Below are positions 25,080 to 37,150 of a stretch of DNA of 64,000 nucleotides, piece by piece; within the stretch, counting starts at the first letter, position 1; every line of letters starts with the position of its first letter. The DNA comes from Antilocapra americana (lineage: Eukaryota > Chordata > Mammalia > Artiodactyla > Antilocapridae): the NCBI GenBank assembly GCA_007570785.1, contig ML664664.1, forward strand, positions 868,853 to 932,852, given 5' to 3'. The notes under the pieces are model-generated. The model did no database searches. It was not told where the DNA came from and was given only the letters and a program-made list of their open reading frames with translations. Both the position numbers and the translations under genes were made by a program.

Positions 25080-25850
25080 TCTAGAGGTAGTTAAGTTTAT
25101 TATAAGGTTCATACAGATAAATAAACAGGGAATAACAGCCAATAAAATCTTAGAAAGGAAAAGCAATATGACAGAGCTATCTTTAATACATACTAAAGCA
25201 GACTATAAAGCCTCTCTAATTGAAACAGTGTAATTTGGTCTTAAAAGACAGATCAGTGGAATAGTAGAGATAATTTAGAAAGAACTGAAGTACATATGGC
25301 AGTTTAGTCTACGATAATGTTGGCATGTCAAATCAGTAGGGATAAGACGGGCTTTTAAATAAATCTTGAAGAAATATAGTAGACAGCCATTTGGATAAAT
25401 CAGATGAAGAGAAATGTCATATTCTTGTTGCCCACAAATTAACATATAGTTTCAATACAGTTAAATAAAAATCCTCACAAAGGAACAGGTATATATCTGT
25501 GCTCCTGTGTGTGTTTGGTAATTACTAGCTGATTCTGAAATTATTATGAAAGTCCAAAGCATCGAGAATAACTAAGACAATCTTGAAGAAGAGGAAAAAC
25601 TTGAAGGGTTTATGTTACTATATATTAAGACTTGCCATATGGTAGTTGAGATACATGGTTTTGGTGCAAAAACGTATAAATAGACAACTAGAAAGGAACA
25701 GAATCCAGAAAAAAAAACCTCATACACATTCTGTCAATGGATTTAAGAGAAAAGTGTAACTGCAATTTAAGTAAAGAAAGGATGACTTTTTCTATAAATG
25801 GTGATAGGACAGTATGTATACATAACGAACAAAATTGCTTTCAAACTGTA
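25080..25850 (+). mobile_element. Highly diverged L1/HAL1-like LINE, plus
   Basis: Blocks such as 'agcagactataaagcctctc', 'acagatcagtggaatagtag' and 'cagccatttggataaatc' follow L1 ORF2 order. There are many stops. The subfamily cannot be set by eye. Confidence 0.55.
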
Positions 25851-26205
25851 GTGCTGGAAAAGAGTCTTGAGAATTCCTTTGACTATAAAGAGATCAAACC
25901 AGTCAATCCTAAAGGAAATCAACAGTGAATACTCATTGAAAGGACTGATGCTGAAGCTGAAGCTCCAATACTTAGGCTACCTGGTGTAAAGAGCAGACTC
26001 ACTGAAAAAGTCCCTGATGCTGGGAAAGATTGAGGACAGGAAGAGCAGGGGGTAACAGGAGGAGATGGTTGGACAGCATCACTGATTAATGGACATGAAT
26101 TTGAGCAAACTCCAGGAGATAGTGAAGGACAGAGGAGACTGGCATGCTGCACTCCATGGGGTCACAAAGAGTCAGGACATGACTTAGTGACTGAATAACA
26201 ACAAA
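25851..26205 (+). mobile_element. BovB 3' end, plus
   Basis: GTGCTGGAAAAGAGTCTTGAGA to AGTGACTGAATAACAACAAA, a diverged, 5'-truncated BovB end. Confidence 0.88.
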
Positions 26206-26839
26206 AAATATGAATAAAATGAACCTTGATTCTGACATCTTATCATATTTAAAATTATTGAGATGACTATCAGGAAAAGTGAACAGTAATGCTTCTACTA
26301 AAAAGAAGATATATCTTTATGACTTTATGCTCCAACCTATCAAGATTATTGCCAGTATACAGTACCTAGATATCAACTTTTGGGGAGAATTGCCTTCAGG
26401 AGAAGAGAGTCACCTGCCCCAGTTAAACTCCTTTCCAGGATTAGACTACATTTCATGATGAATTGATGGGGTTGGGGTGGGAGGGATGGGTGTGAGGAAA
26501 TGAGATGTAAAATCCTGGCCTCCTCATCTGCAGTTGGGGAAATTCTGAAGAGCTATACTTGTTTCAGTGCTTGCCAGGGTGTGAGCTGACACTTCTGTCC
26601 TCACCTCCCTCTGTTCAGTTTTGTTTCATCCTCTCTCTCCCAGTGCTGCAGATCCTCATATATACTTCCCACTAGTATACTTTCTACACACCAACCTCCT
26701 TCTCAGAGACTGCTTCCCAGGAAGACTTTTTTTTTTTTTCAAAAGTGGCATTTATGGTACTTCTGAGTGAAACTTGGACAGATATCTAAAGTTTTCATTT
26801 TATTTTTACTGACATTTTATAGCTATCTTCTGGTTAAAA
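26206..26839. other. GC-richer stretch, possible unclassified old repeat
   Basis: About 26380-26730 is richer in GC than its surroundings and contains 'ggttggggtgggagggatgg' and a poly-T. No coding frame fits it. It may be an old LTR or DNA element, but I cannot classify it. Confidence 0.35.
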
Positions 26840-27090
26840 CAGAATTGCATAATTGGGTAAGAGCCCAAGCCCTACATTCAAACCCAAGTTCCAGCACATA
26901 CTGTGAGTGTGATCCTGGATATAACTTATCAGCATAAATTACACATCTCAGTATACTCACCTCTAACACAGCGCTATTAATGGAATGTATCTTCTAGGGT
27001 TGTTGTGAAGACTAAATGAATTGACATTTATAAAGTGTTTAGTTCCTGGAACAGAGTACATTGTTACTGCTCATGACAAGTGATGTTGCT
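26840..27090 (+). repeat. MIR SINE, plus
   Basis: Classic MIR order: 'caagttccagcacatactgtgagtgtgatcctgg', then 'tctagggttgttgtgaagactaaatgaattgacat', then 'agtgtttagttcctggaac'. Mammal-wide and old. Confidence 0.8.
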
Positions 27091-28454
27091 TTCTACTAAA
27101 ATGCTGTTAGGTAAATTATTATATAGGTGATACTAGGAAATGGCAAAATTTGTTTAAGTGATATATGAATAATAGAAATTTGCTGAGTTTTTAAATTAAA
27201 ATGTTGAATGAACAGAATATATAAAGGATTGGGGATAGCAAGAGGAGGGACAAGGGTGAGTTATTTTTTAATACAGTTAGACATAAATATAGATATCTAC
27301 AAATTTAGATACTCTTAAAACATAAATATGAATATAAAAATATTTACTGTTCTGTAGTATATTCTCTTCTAGAAAAGGTATTGACCAAGGCAACAAGACT
27401 TTCATCAACTACTCGTTGATGAAAATTAAAATCATTTCTCTCCTAACTGTTTCACCTAAAAAAGTTTTAGAAGAAAAATAACCGCTATTTATTGCTTTAT
27501 TCATTTTTCAGAGATATATTTCCTGGCATGTACTGCCAGTGCACTAGATCTTGTTTCGTATAAAACTGAGACAATCAGGAATTCATCTTTGCATTTAACC
27601 TATTTTCATCTATGCAAGTAATACTAATAACCAATACTTGTACATGATTTTAATGTTTAGACATTTCATCACATGCACAACTGCATTTGTTAAAAAAATA
27701 TCTTATCAGGAAAAAAATATCCTATTAGGTAAAATTGATTTCTACTTTTTCTGATTGCCAAATCAGGGTCTAGAGAGTACAGAAACCAGCTCAAGCTAAC
27801 ACAAGTTTTCCACATTACAGTAAAAAAAAAAATAAGATAAAATAGCAAATGATCAAGGGGGAGAAAAAAAGCAAACAAACAGAACATAGATTCTCGCACT
27901 GCAAGTCTAACATCCTATTCCAGCAGTGTGGCTTCCTTCCTAAAGCCCTAGGTCAAACTTTACAATATACAGGTTTGTAAAGTAGTACCTACTTCCTAGT
28001 GCTGCATTATGATATATAATAACGGTAATCTATGCTCCTCCTCCCTTTTTCTTAACTAACACAGTCAGAGATTCCATGAAAACGTTTCAGCTAAGATTTT
28101 TTTTCTCTCAAGAGTTTAATCTTGATTTTCTTTCAGTGACATCTGAATACTTACTAGTAAAATAGAAAAAAAAATACCACAACTCTTATACATGTCTCAG
28201 AATTACAGAAGGATGTCTTCTGAGATCACAATTCACCTATACTCTTATCGTATTCTTGGTTACTTTACCTAATTAGATGTGTAGACAAAAATGAGTTTCA
28301 AAGTGAAAACCTGGCAGGTTAAGATTCTCCACTGACAGGAAGACCTTTTTTTTCTTCTCCTGTCTACTTCCTGTCACCAGTTTTGAGAGAAAGGTAACAA
28401 AAATAACAGTGAAACTACTAAAAACAAATGAAGTATTTACGTATTACTATCTAC
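27091..28454. other. Intron-like DNA, no gene seen
   Basis: A GTAAGT-like donor on the minus strand near 28150 has no open frame behind it. No exon accepted. Confidence 0.5.
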
Positions 28455-28642
28455 AGCTTCCCTTGTGACTCAGCTGGTAAAGAACCTGCCTGCAATGCAG
28501 GAAACGTGGGTTGGGTAGATCCCCTGGAGAAGGGAAAGGCTACCCACTCCAGTATTCTAGCCTAGAGAATTTCATGGACTATACAGTCCATGGGGTTGTA
28601 GAGAGTTGGACATGACTGAGTGACTTTCCCTTTCCCTTTCAT
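28455..28642 (+). repeat. Bov-A type SINE, plus
   Basis: AGCTTCCCTTGTGACTCAGC to GACATGACTGAGTGACTTTCC, with the GGAGAAGGGAAAGGCTACCC block typical of the Bov-A2 lineage and a short CCCTTT tail. Confidence 0.88.
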
Positions 28643-28783
28643 CTATAGCTTAGTATAGAACTCAGTCTAAGGAAGAAAAATTCTAGAAAAAGAAATGTTT
28701 CCTTTGAGGAATTAAATGGATGTGAACATCTTTTTCCAATGTAAAAATAGTTTCAATGGCTAGGGTTCTTGCCTTGGTTTCTT

Positions 28784-28848
28784 TCTATCTATCTATCCAT
28801 CCATCCATCAATCTATCTATCTATCAATCCATTCACCCACCCACTCAA
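28784..28848. repeat. TCTA/TCCA tetranucleotide microsatellite
   Basis: An interrupted tetranucleotide array of CTAT, CCAT, CTAT and CACC units. A likely length-variable marker. Confidence 0.9.
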
Positions 28849-30815
28849 TTTTACTAAGGAATTTCATAAATGCAAAGGAACCTAAAATTTTAGAAAGAAC
28901 TAATATGATTTAATAGGAGGAGTATTTGCAAAAAAATATTTTTAATCCATGTCCTTCTGTCATTATACAGACCAAAATGTTGGTAAATTCAGTTTGTGAC
29001 TGGGATGATGCATAGACAAGCTTACCATGGACTGAAGCAGCAACATTCACAACTGAGGAATATAGACTAGTCTTACCAGCTGTGACTTAGTTTCCCTTTA
29101 ATGTCTAGCATTTAACTGCATGCCATGTCACATTACATGGCAAACTGGACAATGCAAGTTCAGAACCTTGCCACTCAATCAGTTCATCTGAGAGCATGCA
29201 GATGTAGAAAGACTTAGTTTTAAGGCTACAAATGTTTTATATGGTATATGAGGCAATTTTTACAATACATTCAAAGAATTCCAAAGTCTTTAAAAAACCA
29301 ATAGAGCAGCAGGGAATATATTTTGAAATGTCAACCCACTGCACAGACAGGGTGTCCATTGTTAGATGAAAAATCCAGCAGAAGGCTGCATTAAATGTGA
29401 AAACCATTTGAAGACAGCATTAACAATATAAATTATAACTAAGAAGGTACATTTATAATTTTTATATTTTTAAAATTTGAAAAATTTTAAATGGAACACA
29501 AAATGCTGGTCTCTGTGTTGCACAGAAATTACATTATACATAATTCCTAATGGATTATTTTGGTTTTAATTTGAAAATGTCTTAAAAATTACATGCTGCA
29601 GAATAAGGACCCAGGAATTAAAAAAAAGAAGCATACCAAAAATTAAGCAAAGTCATTTCCAGATAAAATAGTTCAAAACTAGTAAACAAAGATGGAAATT
29701 TTATAGACTAATTCAATACGACTGCTGACTCTGCTAAGAGAAACAATAATTTCCATAATCTCCATATTCAACTCTATGTTTATAATGAATGATTCCCTGC
29801 CATTTTATTAATATTTTTTACCTTTTGATCACCTTTAAACAATATTTGTACTATTTAAATAAAAGTACTGCAAATGGAAATGTTTTTTTCAAGCAAAAAT
29901 AAACTTCATTAATGTTCATAAATACTATGCTCAAAAATATTAAAGAAATAATTGGTCCTGGATAAGAAGATTAAATATTACAAAGATGCAGTTCCCCAGT
30001 TCCCCTCAAATTTGTCTACAGGTTTAATGTAATTTCAATCCAGTTGTTTATTGGGACTTTTCAGAACTTGTTTATAAGTTGTTTTAATTTTTGTTCTAGA
30101 AGGATAAAGAGATGATAAGAGGAAAGGAATGATTGAAATGACAATGAGAAAATAGAAATAAAATAAGAAAAAATAAACCTGTAGGATTTAAACTGTATGG
30201 CATTGGGAAAAGACCTGAAATACAAATCTGTGTGACAGAGTATACATGATGTGAATATAGAATATCACATTGCAAAAATAAATAACAAAATAATAACTAT
30301 CATTTAATTAAAAGATAGAAACTTTGCCTCTTAAGAGGGGATCAAATTAGACTGCAATTTCATAGTAAAAAACCCAAAATCTGGATGAATTAAAGGAGAA
30401 AATGAAAAAGATACCTACCTACCTGTAACTCCTTCCCCATTATAAACAAAGGAGAAAAAAAAAGAAAATAGAGGTAAGTTTGTAACTTATTTACAATGTA
30501 CAAAGGCTTTGAAAGTGTAAAATCAATTGAAGAAATGAAAAAAGAAGAAAACGTCTCATATTAACGGGTTAGTAAAATTGAAATATAAGCAAACATATAA
30601 ATTATTAGTACAAAAAGAAAGTTGTTATTTGGCATTAAAGTGGTTCCTAATTTTTTTGTTGTTATAAATAACTCAGTATCAAACATATCTGTGAATAAAT
30701 AATCCATCTTTTGGTTACTTCTTGAAAATATCTCACCAGAGAGGGAACTACTGTGTCAAAAAGGTGAAAATTTCTAAGCCTCTTTATATACATTACACAA
30801 AGTATTTTCAGCAAC
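28849..30815. other. Intron-like DNA; faint LINE traces
   Basis: No exon seen. About 29930-30400 is A-rich and faintly resembles HAL1/L1 coding sequence, but too diverged to call. A GGT/GGA-rich simple tract is at 30848-30892, just inside the following LTR. Confidence 0.4.
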
Positions 30816-31373
30816 TGAGAGAGTTAATTCTTAGGTAGGTTGGGGGATGGTGGTGGTGGTGATGTGGTAGTGGTGGAGGAGGAGGAGAAAAGGACAAACT
30901 TTTTTCTTTTTAACATCCCTTCATCTTAATCGCATAATTTCTTTTTTCTTTAAGCCCAGAGCTAATGATTACACAACAAAACAACCCATCTTGCTCAAGG
31001 ACATGTTTTGCCTTAAACTCTGCACCAATATTATATAACAACAACATATCCTGTTCAAGGACGTGTTTCTTGTGATCTTAAACTGTATGTTGTGAGAGTG
31101 GGTCTGTAAGACCTTTGCAACTTTGAGACATTCTTTTGATTTACTGTAATCACCAACTGAAAAAGTTTATAGCTCCCTTGCTGAGACTAGCGAGGGGACC
31201 ACTTTCTGTCTCCCTTCTGATGTCTGTGTCAGAAGCTTTCTCTGTCCCTTTACATACTTTAATAAAACTCTGCTACACAAAAGCTCTTGAGTGATCAAGC
31301 CTGTCCCTGATCCTGAAGCTAAATTCTCTTCTTCAGAGATCATGAATCTGATATCAGTCACCATGAGCTATCA
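30816..31373 (+). mobile_element. ERV solo LTR, plus
   Basis: It starts TGAGAGAGTTAA and, on one reading, ends CTATCA, flanked by a 4-bp CAAC (30812-30815 and 31374-31377). That fits TG...CA ends with a gammaretrovirus-like 4-bp target duplication. A polyadenylation signal AATAAA (AATAAAACTCTGCTACAC) lies near 31260, and U5 follows. The related copy at 2008-2472 shares both ends of the alignment. No internal viral sequence is present. The right end could instead be near 31342. Confidence 0.68.
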
Positions 31374-31397
31374 CAACTATGTAATGATTTGGTGATC

Positions 31398-31567
31398 CAC
31401 GCTCAGTTGTGTCCAACTCTCTGTGACCCCATGGACTGTAGCCCGCCAGGCTCCTCTGTCCATGGGATTTCCCAGGCAAGAAAAACTGGAGTGGGTTGCC
31501 ATTTCCTGCTCCAGGAGATCTCCTCAAGTCAGGGATCAAATTCACATCTCTTGTGTCTCTATACTCC
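31398..31567 (-). repeat. Bov-tA SINE, minus, part of an inverted pair
   Basis: ACGCTCAGTTGTGTCCAACT to the degraded head near 31560. It points opposite to the next SINE. Confidence 0.85.
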
Positions 31568-31579
31568 CCAAATCAGTAT

Positions 31580-31712
31580 TTGTGGAAAAGGAAATGGTAA
31601 CCCATTCCAGCATTGTTGCCAGGGGAAATGTCCTGGATAGAGGAACTTGGCAGGCTATAGTCCACAGGGTTGCAGAGTCAGACATGACTGAGTGACTAAA
31701 CACCCACACACC
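31580..31712 (+). repeat. Bov-tA SINE 3' half, plus, part of an inverted pair
   Basis: GGAAAAGGAAATGGTAACCC to GACATGACTGAGTGACTAAA. Only the 3' half is present. It forms an imperfect hairpin with 31398-31540. Confidence 0.85.
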
Positions 31713-32785
31713 CATAATCTGTATTTGTTCCTATTTCATTGAAACAGAAATTTTTTTTATAAAAGAAAGGAGAAAGAAAACTTAGATATCTATCAGTTAA
31801 ATTAACATCTATTTGAATATTAGTGACCCTGAATTTATTTTTAGTCATTGTTTGGCCATCTGTACGTTCTCTTTTGTGAACTGCAATTCATACTTCTTTC
31901 AATATATTGCAAAAAAACAAAACAAAGAAGTTGAAATCAGACATACGGTAGTCTGGCTTTGTTAGCAAACAACTGTTTTGATGTTGTGTAAGTTAACTTT
32001 TCTGAACTGCAATCTCCTTGATTCAATAAGGATAACACCTAAAACATGGAGTTATTGTATCAAATGAAAAAAATTAATAAGATTCAGAATGTTGATATAA
32101 ATAACTAGACTAAAAATAAAAGAAAGTCATGAACCCATTTATATTGAAACGTCAGTAGTAGTTACTGATTTTAGCCATTATTTTTAAATTAATTAAGATA
32201 ATCTGTATTTTATCATATTTACAATAATTATTAAGATTATTATTTGCAATTAAAAATATTTTAAGCAAAGTCATAGTTTGTGTGCTTTAGATTTTTAAAC
32301 AACTTCATTACTTCTTATGCCTTATAATTTTTTCCTTTTCATCAACATGCAAATAGGATGGCTAATATATACACATCTTATAATACATTTTCACAGAATT
32401 GTCAGCTTTGCAAAGATGGAATTATTTTTCATAAGTGTAAGCAACTTTAGCACACTAGGTATTTTTAATTTTCCAAAATCTTCTTTGACTCACACACTTA
32501 TGTATTAAGTGATGTGACATTCAATTATTCAAAATCTCAGAGATAACATTTTTTTACAAGTTGTATTCATGCATTATGGAATGAAAAAGTGAAGATGTGA
32601 TGACTATACAGAAAGCTTATATTATCCATATTTTTCTGTCAACATACTAAAAAAACTTGTGAAAAGTCTTAACTTGTATATTTCATTTTCATTAAATATT
32701 TATTAAGACAATAAGACATATATTTATCATCTCTGAAATGTGACAGCATATAGAATGACAGAATATAAAGGCAGAAATCCCATAC
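31713..32785. other. CFAP47 intron, exon-proximal
   Basis: AT-rich. The only item of note is the in-frame continuation of the last exon to a stop at 32729-32727 with a nearby AATAAA on the minus strand. Confidence 0.6.
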
Positions 32786-32884
32786 CTTTTGTGTGACTCA
32801 TACCACTAATCCGGAAGGCAGAAGTCTCCTCGAAGAAGCTGTCCCAGAATTGAGCCATGACAAGACGCTTGGGCTTTTCCTCAC
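32786..32884 (-). CDS. CFAP47: CFAP47 exon G (99 nt), last exon in window
   Basis: The acceptor is TTTTGATTAG on the minus strand. The exon completes a cysteine codon, then reads EEKPKRLVMAQFWDSFFE and ETSAFRISGMSHTKG. Two donors are possible: GTATGG after 32786 and GTATGA after 32804. Both end in phase 1. I prefer 32786 because the extra six residues fit the spacing I recall in CFAP47, but 32804 cannot be excluded. If neither donor is used, the frame runs on to a TGA at 32729-32727, with AATAAA at 32704-32699. The remaining C-terminal exons were not found between 1 and 32785. Confidence 0.82.
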
Positions 32885-35800
32885 CTAATCAAAATATAGA
32901 GAGATAATAAACTTCAATGTCACATTCAAGAAGACAAAAACCAGTGGAGACTGAAATAGAATCAAAATTTCCTTTTAATGGGAAATTTTCAGATCATTTT
33001 TCAAGGTGTATTTAAGATTAGATTTAAATGACATTTCTGAAGCAGATATTCATCACTACTAATGGTTTTCTCTACAATATTCAAAAATCAACTTATAAAA
33101 TCAACTCATAAACTCTTAGAATTTTTATTTAAACTATTCAAAATAAAAGATACTAAAGAGACCATGTCTGAGTCCACCATCTAGAAATAGATTATAGTAG
33201 TTAATAACTACACATGCATAAATACACACTTTTGCAATGTTAATAATTTAAACTAACCACTATAAAAATCAATCAATTATTCAAAATGTGCTTATGGGTT
33301 ATATAATAAGTACTTGCTGTTAGTGCTACCATGTATAATAAAAAGTAAAAATCTCTGTCAGCACTTACATTTATAATCATAAACATATTGAACTAGATGT
33401 CAGCTGATAAGGGGATTTTTGTAACATACAGTAAAATTGTATGTATATTTATCATTTTGCCCATCAATTCTACTTGTAGAAATACGTCTTAAATATACAA
33501 AGATGTTATTTGCATAGCAAAATGCATGGGGCCTATTTGTATAGCAAATTATTTGAAATAATGAAAATATTTATGTACTAGAGACTAGTTGTGTATAATC
33601 AATAGTGTAGCAAAAAAAAAAAACAAAGTACTAAAAGTCATAAAAATCTATGAGAAAGATGTCCATTAACCATTTTATTAGGATTTCAGACATGGGCAAA
33701 GTTAGCAAGAAAGAAATCATTTATTCTACCTTTGTGTAAGAGGATGAAACAGAACCATGTGTGTATATATGTATTTATCCAAATCTCTCATTTTTGCAGA
33801 CATAAACACAGTATGGATAAATAAGAATCAAATGATGATGGCCATGTATACGGTTGATGGAGAAATTGGTAGATGGTTGAATTATGGGAACGGTATTTCT
33901 TTAAGTAGAACATTTTATATAGATGAGTTTTGAATAATATACATCTCACAAATTCAAAAATAAATTTAGAAAGCTTGAAAAAGCAAACCTAAAATTGAAT
34001 TAAAATTAGAATTCAGGAAACCCTAATTAGAAATTAAGAAACTCATCTTTACATAAATTGAAAACAAAACTATAGAGAATAAAGAATTAAATACTGAGGC
34101 CATTTCATTGGCATATAGTTGCTTGTAGTAAATCTCTTATGATCTTTGTCATATAAGTTAAATATTTTTATTCTTCTTGTCAGTCATGTTTCTTTATGGC
34201 CCTTCAATAATTCAGGTCAAATTATGATGCCAAGTCATCAAGGAATATGACTACAAGAAGATATGCACATAGCAGCTAGAAAAAAAAAAAAGAGACCACA
34301 AAAGAAGGGGTGAGGAAGTTAGGACAGAGAGTACCCATCATTAAGAAAACGAAAGGAAAAATCTTGTCATAAAGTAATGATGAAAGTGGAAGAGAGGAAG
34401 ATATCAGAGGTCAGCATCTTCCTTGGTCTCCAGTCTCTTCAGGTTGAAGGAAGAAGGGGGAGAACCTTTAAGTCTAAACATACTCCCAGGACATGTTGAG
34501 TTTACATTAAAGGCTTTTAAATTAATTTTTAAAAAGAGAATACATTTTTTTATTACAGAACAATGAAATAAAATTAAGGAATTAATTTTATTTTAATGCC
34601 AAAATTTTGATACAATGTTTTTATAACACTCATAGTGATACAACTGCCCTCAAAATTCCATTCCCTGGAAAGTTCCATTAATCAGCTTTGTGTAAACCCA
34701 AACCAGGAATTGTAAGCCTGACAACTGGTACAAAGTTCACAAACACATATTTTCTTGGTCCCTACTTTAATTTTTGGTTTCCATTCCAGCCAAGTATAAT
34801 ATCTTTTTTTTATTTGAAATTTGTCAGCTCTATCTTCTTTTCCCTCCAGCATTTATTTCAACCCACTGTGCCACTCGTCAAATTTCTTACTATATCTCTT
34901 TTCTTCAGCAGATGAAAATATAAACCTAACTGCTCTTAATCCCAAAGTGCCTCTGCTACCTACATTTTTATCTACATTCACATTTGTTTTAGGGTACCAT
35001 TCATTATCTGTTCAAAGGTAGAAACACCCTTCCTGTTCAAGGCTCTTTCTTTTACCTCAACCCTGATCCCAGTTCTCTCTGAGCTTTGGCCCATCAGTTA
35101 AATCCTATCGGCTTTGTATCTTTTTAACTTTTGCTCAACCCTGGCTTCTTCCTTCTGCTTATATATATGCTTAAGTCTCTTTCACATTAAAATGCTGACT
35201 TCCTTGAGCCTGCAATCAAGTTTTATTAAACAGGATGTCTCTTCTCATTATAACTGAAGTATCAATAAGGGCATTTTACATGAAATGACATTATGTTCTT
35301 AATTTTTCTTAATTATTTCATACCAAGAGCAGGAAGAGATAATCAGAAAAGATGAGAATTCTAACAGGTAAATGACAGTGTTCAGCTTCAGCATGAATTT
35401 AAAAAAATAGTAAATTTTTAAAAAGAAAAAAAATAGTAAATATACAACGAGGATAAGATACAATTTTCCCACAATCAGATTGACAGAAGTTAAGGAGAAT
35501 GCCGATACTCAGGGCTTACAAGGTTCAAGAAAATATACTGTAATATACTCATGATGACAGCATGCATTCCAAAAGTGTAACCACTCTGTAGTTATTTATA
35601 TCATAAGCCCTAATATTTGTGTTCCTATTAGCCCTGAAACTGAACTTTATAAAAATGGATCATAGTAGTAGTAGTAGCGTTAGCAGACATGGCAATAATA
35701 TTTGGAAAGTTAAAATTATTAATGTCCATTATTAGATTTAAAATGTGTTTCATAAAATGTATAGTATAGTATATAAAATGTATAGTTGATCTTTATTTCA

Positions 35801-36336
35801 GACTCCTATTATTTGGTCATTTAATACAAAGTGATCAAGCACTTCACAAAACTGAATTAAAAATATACATCTTCAAAATGATATAAAAAGAGGAACAAGC
35901 TTGGTTGGAGCCAAAATTTAATCTGATTATGTTATTTATATGGAAAAAAGGCAAAGGAAACAAAATTATAACACTAGAATTTTTATAAAGTTTTGAAGAA
36001 GAAGCATTGATATATTTGAGTAATACCGTAAAATTATAAAAATTTACTATTAATAATTTTACATATTTGGGTTTCCAGATAAAATTAGGAGACTTTGACT
36101 TGGTACACAGATTCCTAATTTCTGATTCTGGCTCCATCATTTTAGAGCTGTGATTTTGGCCATGATATTTCATTTCTTACACCTTATGTTTTCTCTTTAA
36201 AAAATGATGCTGTTGAGCCAATGGATCTCTACAGAGTGTGTACTACTTCTAAAATGCTTGGATTCTATGATAGAATAAGTGTGATAGAATAATAATTACA
36301 AAATAACATATGTAAGGTAAAAGAAAAACAACTTAC
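32885..36336 (-). other. CFAP47 intron between exons F and G
   Basis: About 3.45 kb. A degraded L1-like block (about 33420-33660, 'catcaattctacttgtagaaata') is the only repeat I can suggest. A (TAG)n patch is near 35668. No further exon seen. Confidence 0.6.
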
Positions 36337-36493
36337 AAGTTAGTATGATATCAATGAAAACATCTTCTTTGGTGGGATTTTGGAAAGGTATAGGAATAGA
36401 TGCCTGAAGATGAAGGTATGCGGTTACATTTTGTATTTTGTGAGGCTGGGGGAACAGTCCTATTCCGGAGATGAGAAACATCCATTCTTTAAA
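36337..36493 (-). CDS. CFAP47: CFAP47 exon F (157 nt)
   Basis: The acceptor is GTCTTTAAACAG and the donor is GTAAGTTG on the minus strand. It reads FKEWMFLISGIGLFPQPHK, then NVTAYLHLQASIPIPFQ and NPTKEDVFIDIILT, plus one base of a split codon. 'EW.F..SGIGLFPQP' is the closing strand and 'G.G..P.P' hinge that ends one domain; 'IPFQNPTKEDV' opens the next. This exon gave the clearest match to remembered CFAP47. Its frame stays open for a short way past both splice borders, but the codon phases agree only with splicing. Confidence 0.92.
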
Positions 36494-36969
36494 CTGTTTA
36501 AAGACAGACATACATAACATATACCTCCTAATTACCTATTTTTTTATTTGTAACACTTAATAGAGTATACATAAAAATTTTGGCAGATAAAAAAGTATTC
36601 TGTTAGTATTTAACAAGCCTCATTTTTTCTTTCTTTCCTTTTCCAAATTCCTTTTGATTTTACTAAAAAAATCAATGTTTTTACACTGAAAAAAAGGGCA
36701 AAGATCAGTATTCAAGTATTAAACATACTTCAATGCATGTAAGTTATGGATAGCAATATATAAAAGAAATCTAATGAAAACCTTGCATTTCTGTTTAAGG
36801 TTTTTAAAAAAAATCAATTTGTCTAACAAACTAGGTACTAAACATTGTACGAAGCTTCCCAAACATTAGAATATCAAATGAATTTTAGATAGTTATCACA
36901 TTAAAGAAAAGAAGGTGAGGCATAGACTGAAGTCTCATTAAAAAGAAGTGTGTACAACTTGTGTGTGTG

Positions 36970-37150
36970 TTTGTGTTCTCAGTTGGTCAGTTGTGTCCAA
37001 CTTTTTGTGAGCCTGCCAGACTAATCTGTTCATGGAATTTTCCAGGCAAGAATACTGGAGTGGGTTGCCATTTTCTCCTCCAGGGGATGTTCTCAACCCA
37101 GAGATCAAACCTGGGTCTCCTGCATTGGCAGGTGGATTCTTTACGACTGC
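36970..37150 (-). repeat. Bov-tA SINE, minus, headless
   Basis: TTCTCAGTTGGTCAGTTGTG to GGTGGATTCTTTACGACTG. It lies in the intron between exons E and F. Confidence 0.87.

Noticed and set aside
28140..28260. Extra CFAP47 exon with a GTAAGTATT donor on the minus strand
   Set aside because: The frame behind the donor holds stops and no compatible acceptor or protein pattern.
28455..28642. tRNA genes suggested by box A/B-like motifs in SINE heads
   Set aside because: These are tRNA-derived SINE heads without a cloverleaf; true for all Bov-tA and CHR copies here.
28784..28848. CRISPR-like array
   Set aside because: Simple tetranucleotide repeat without spacers, in a mammalian genome.
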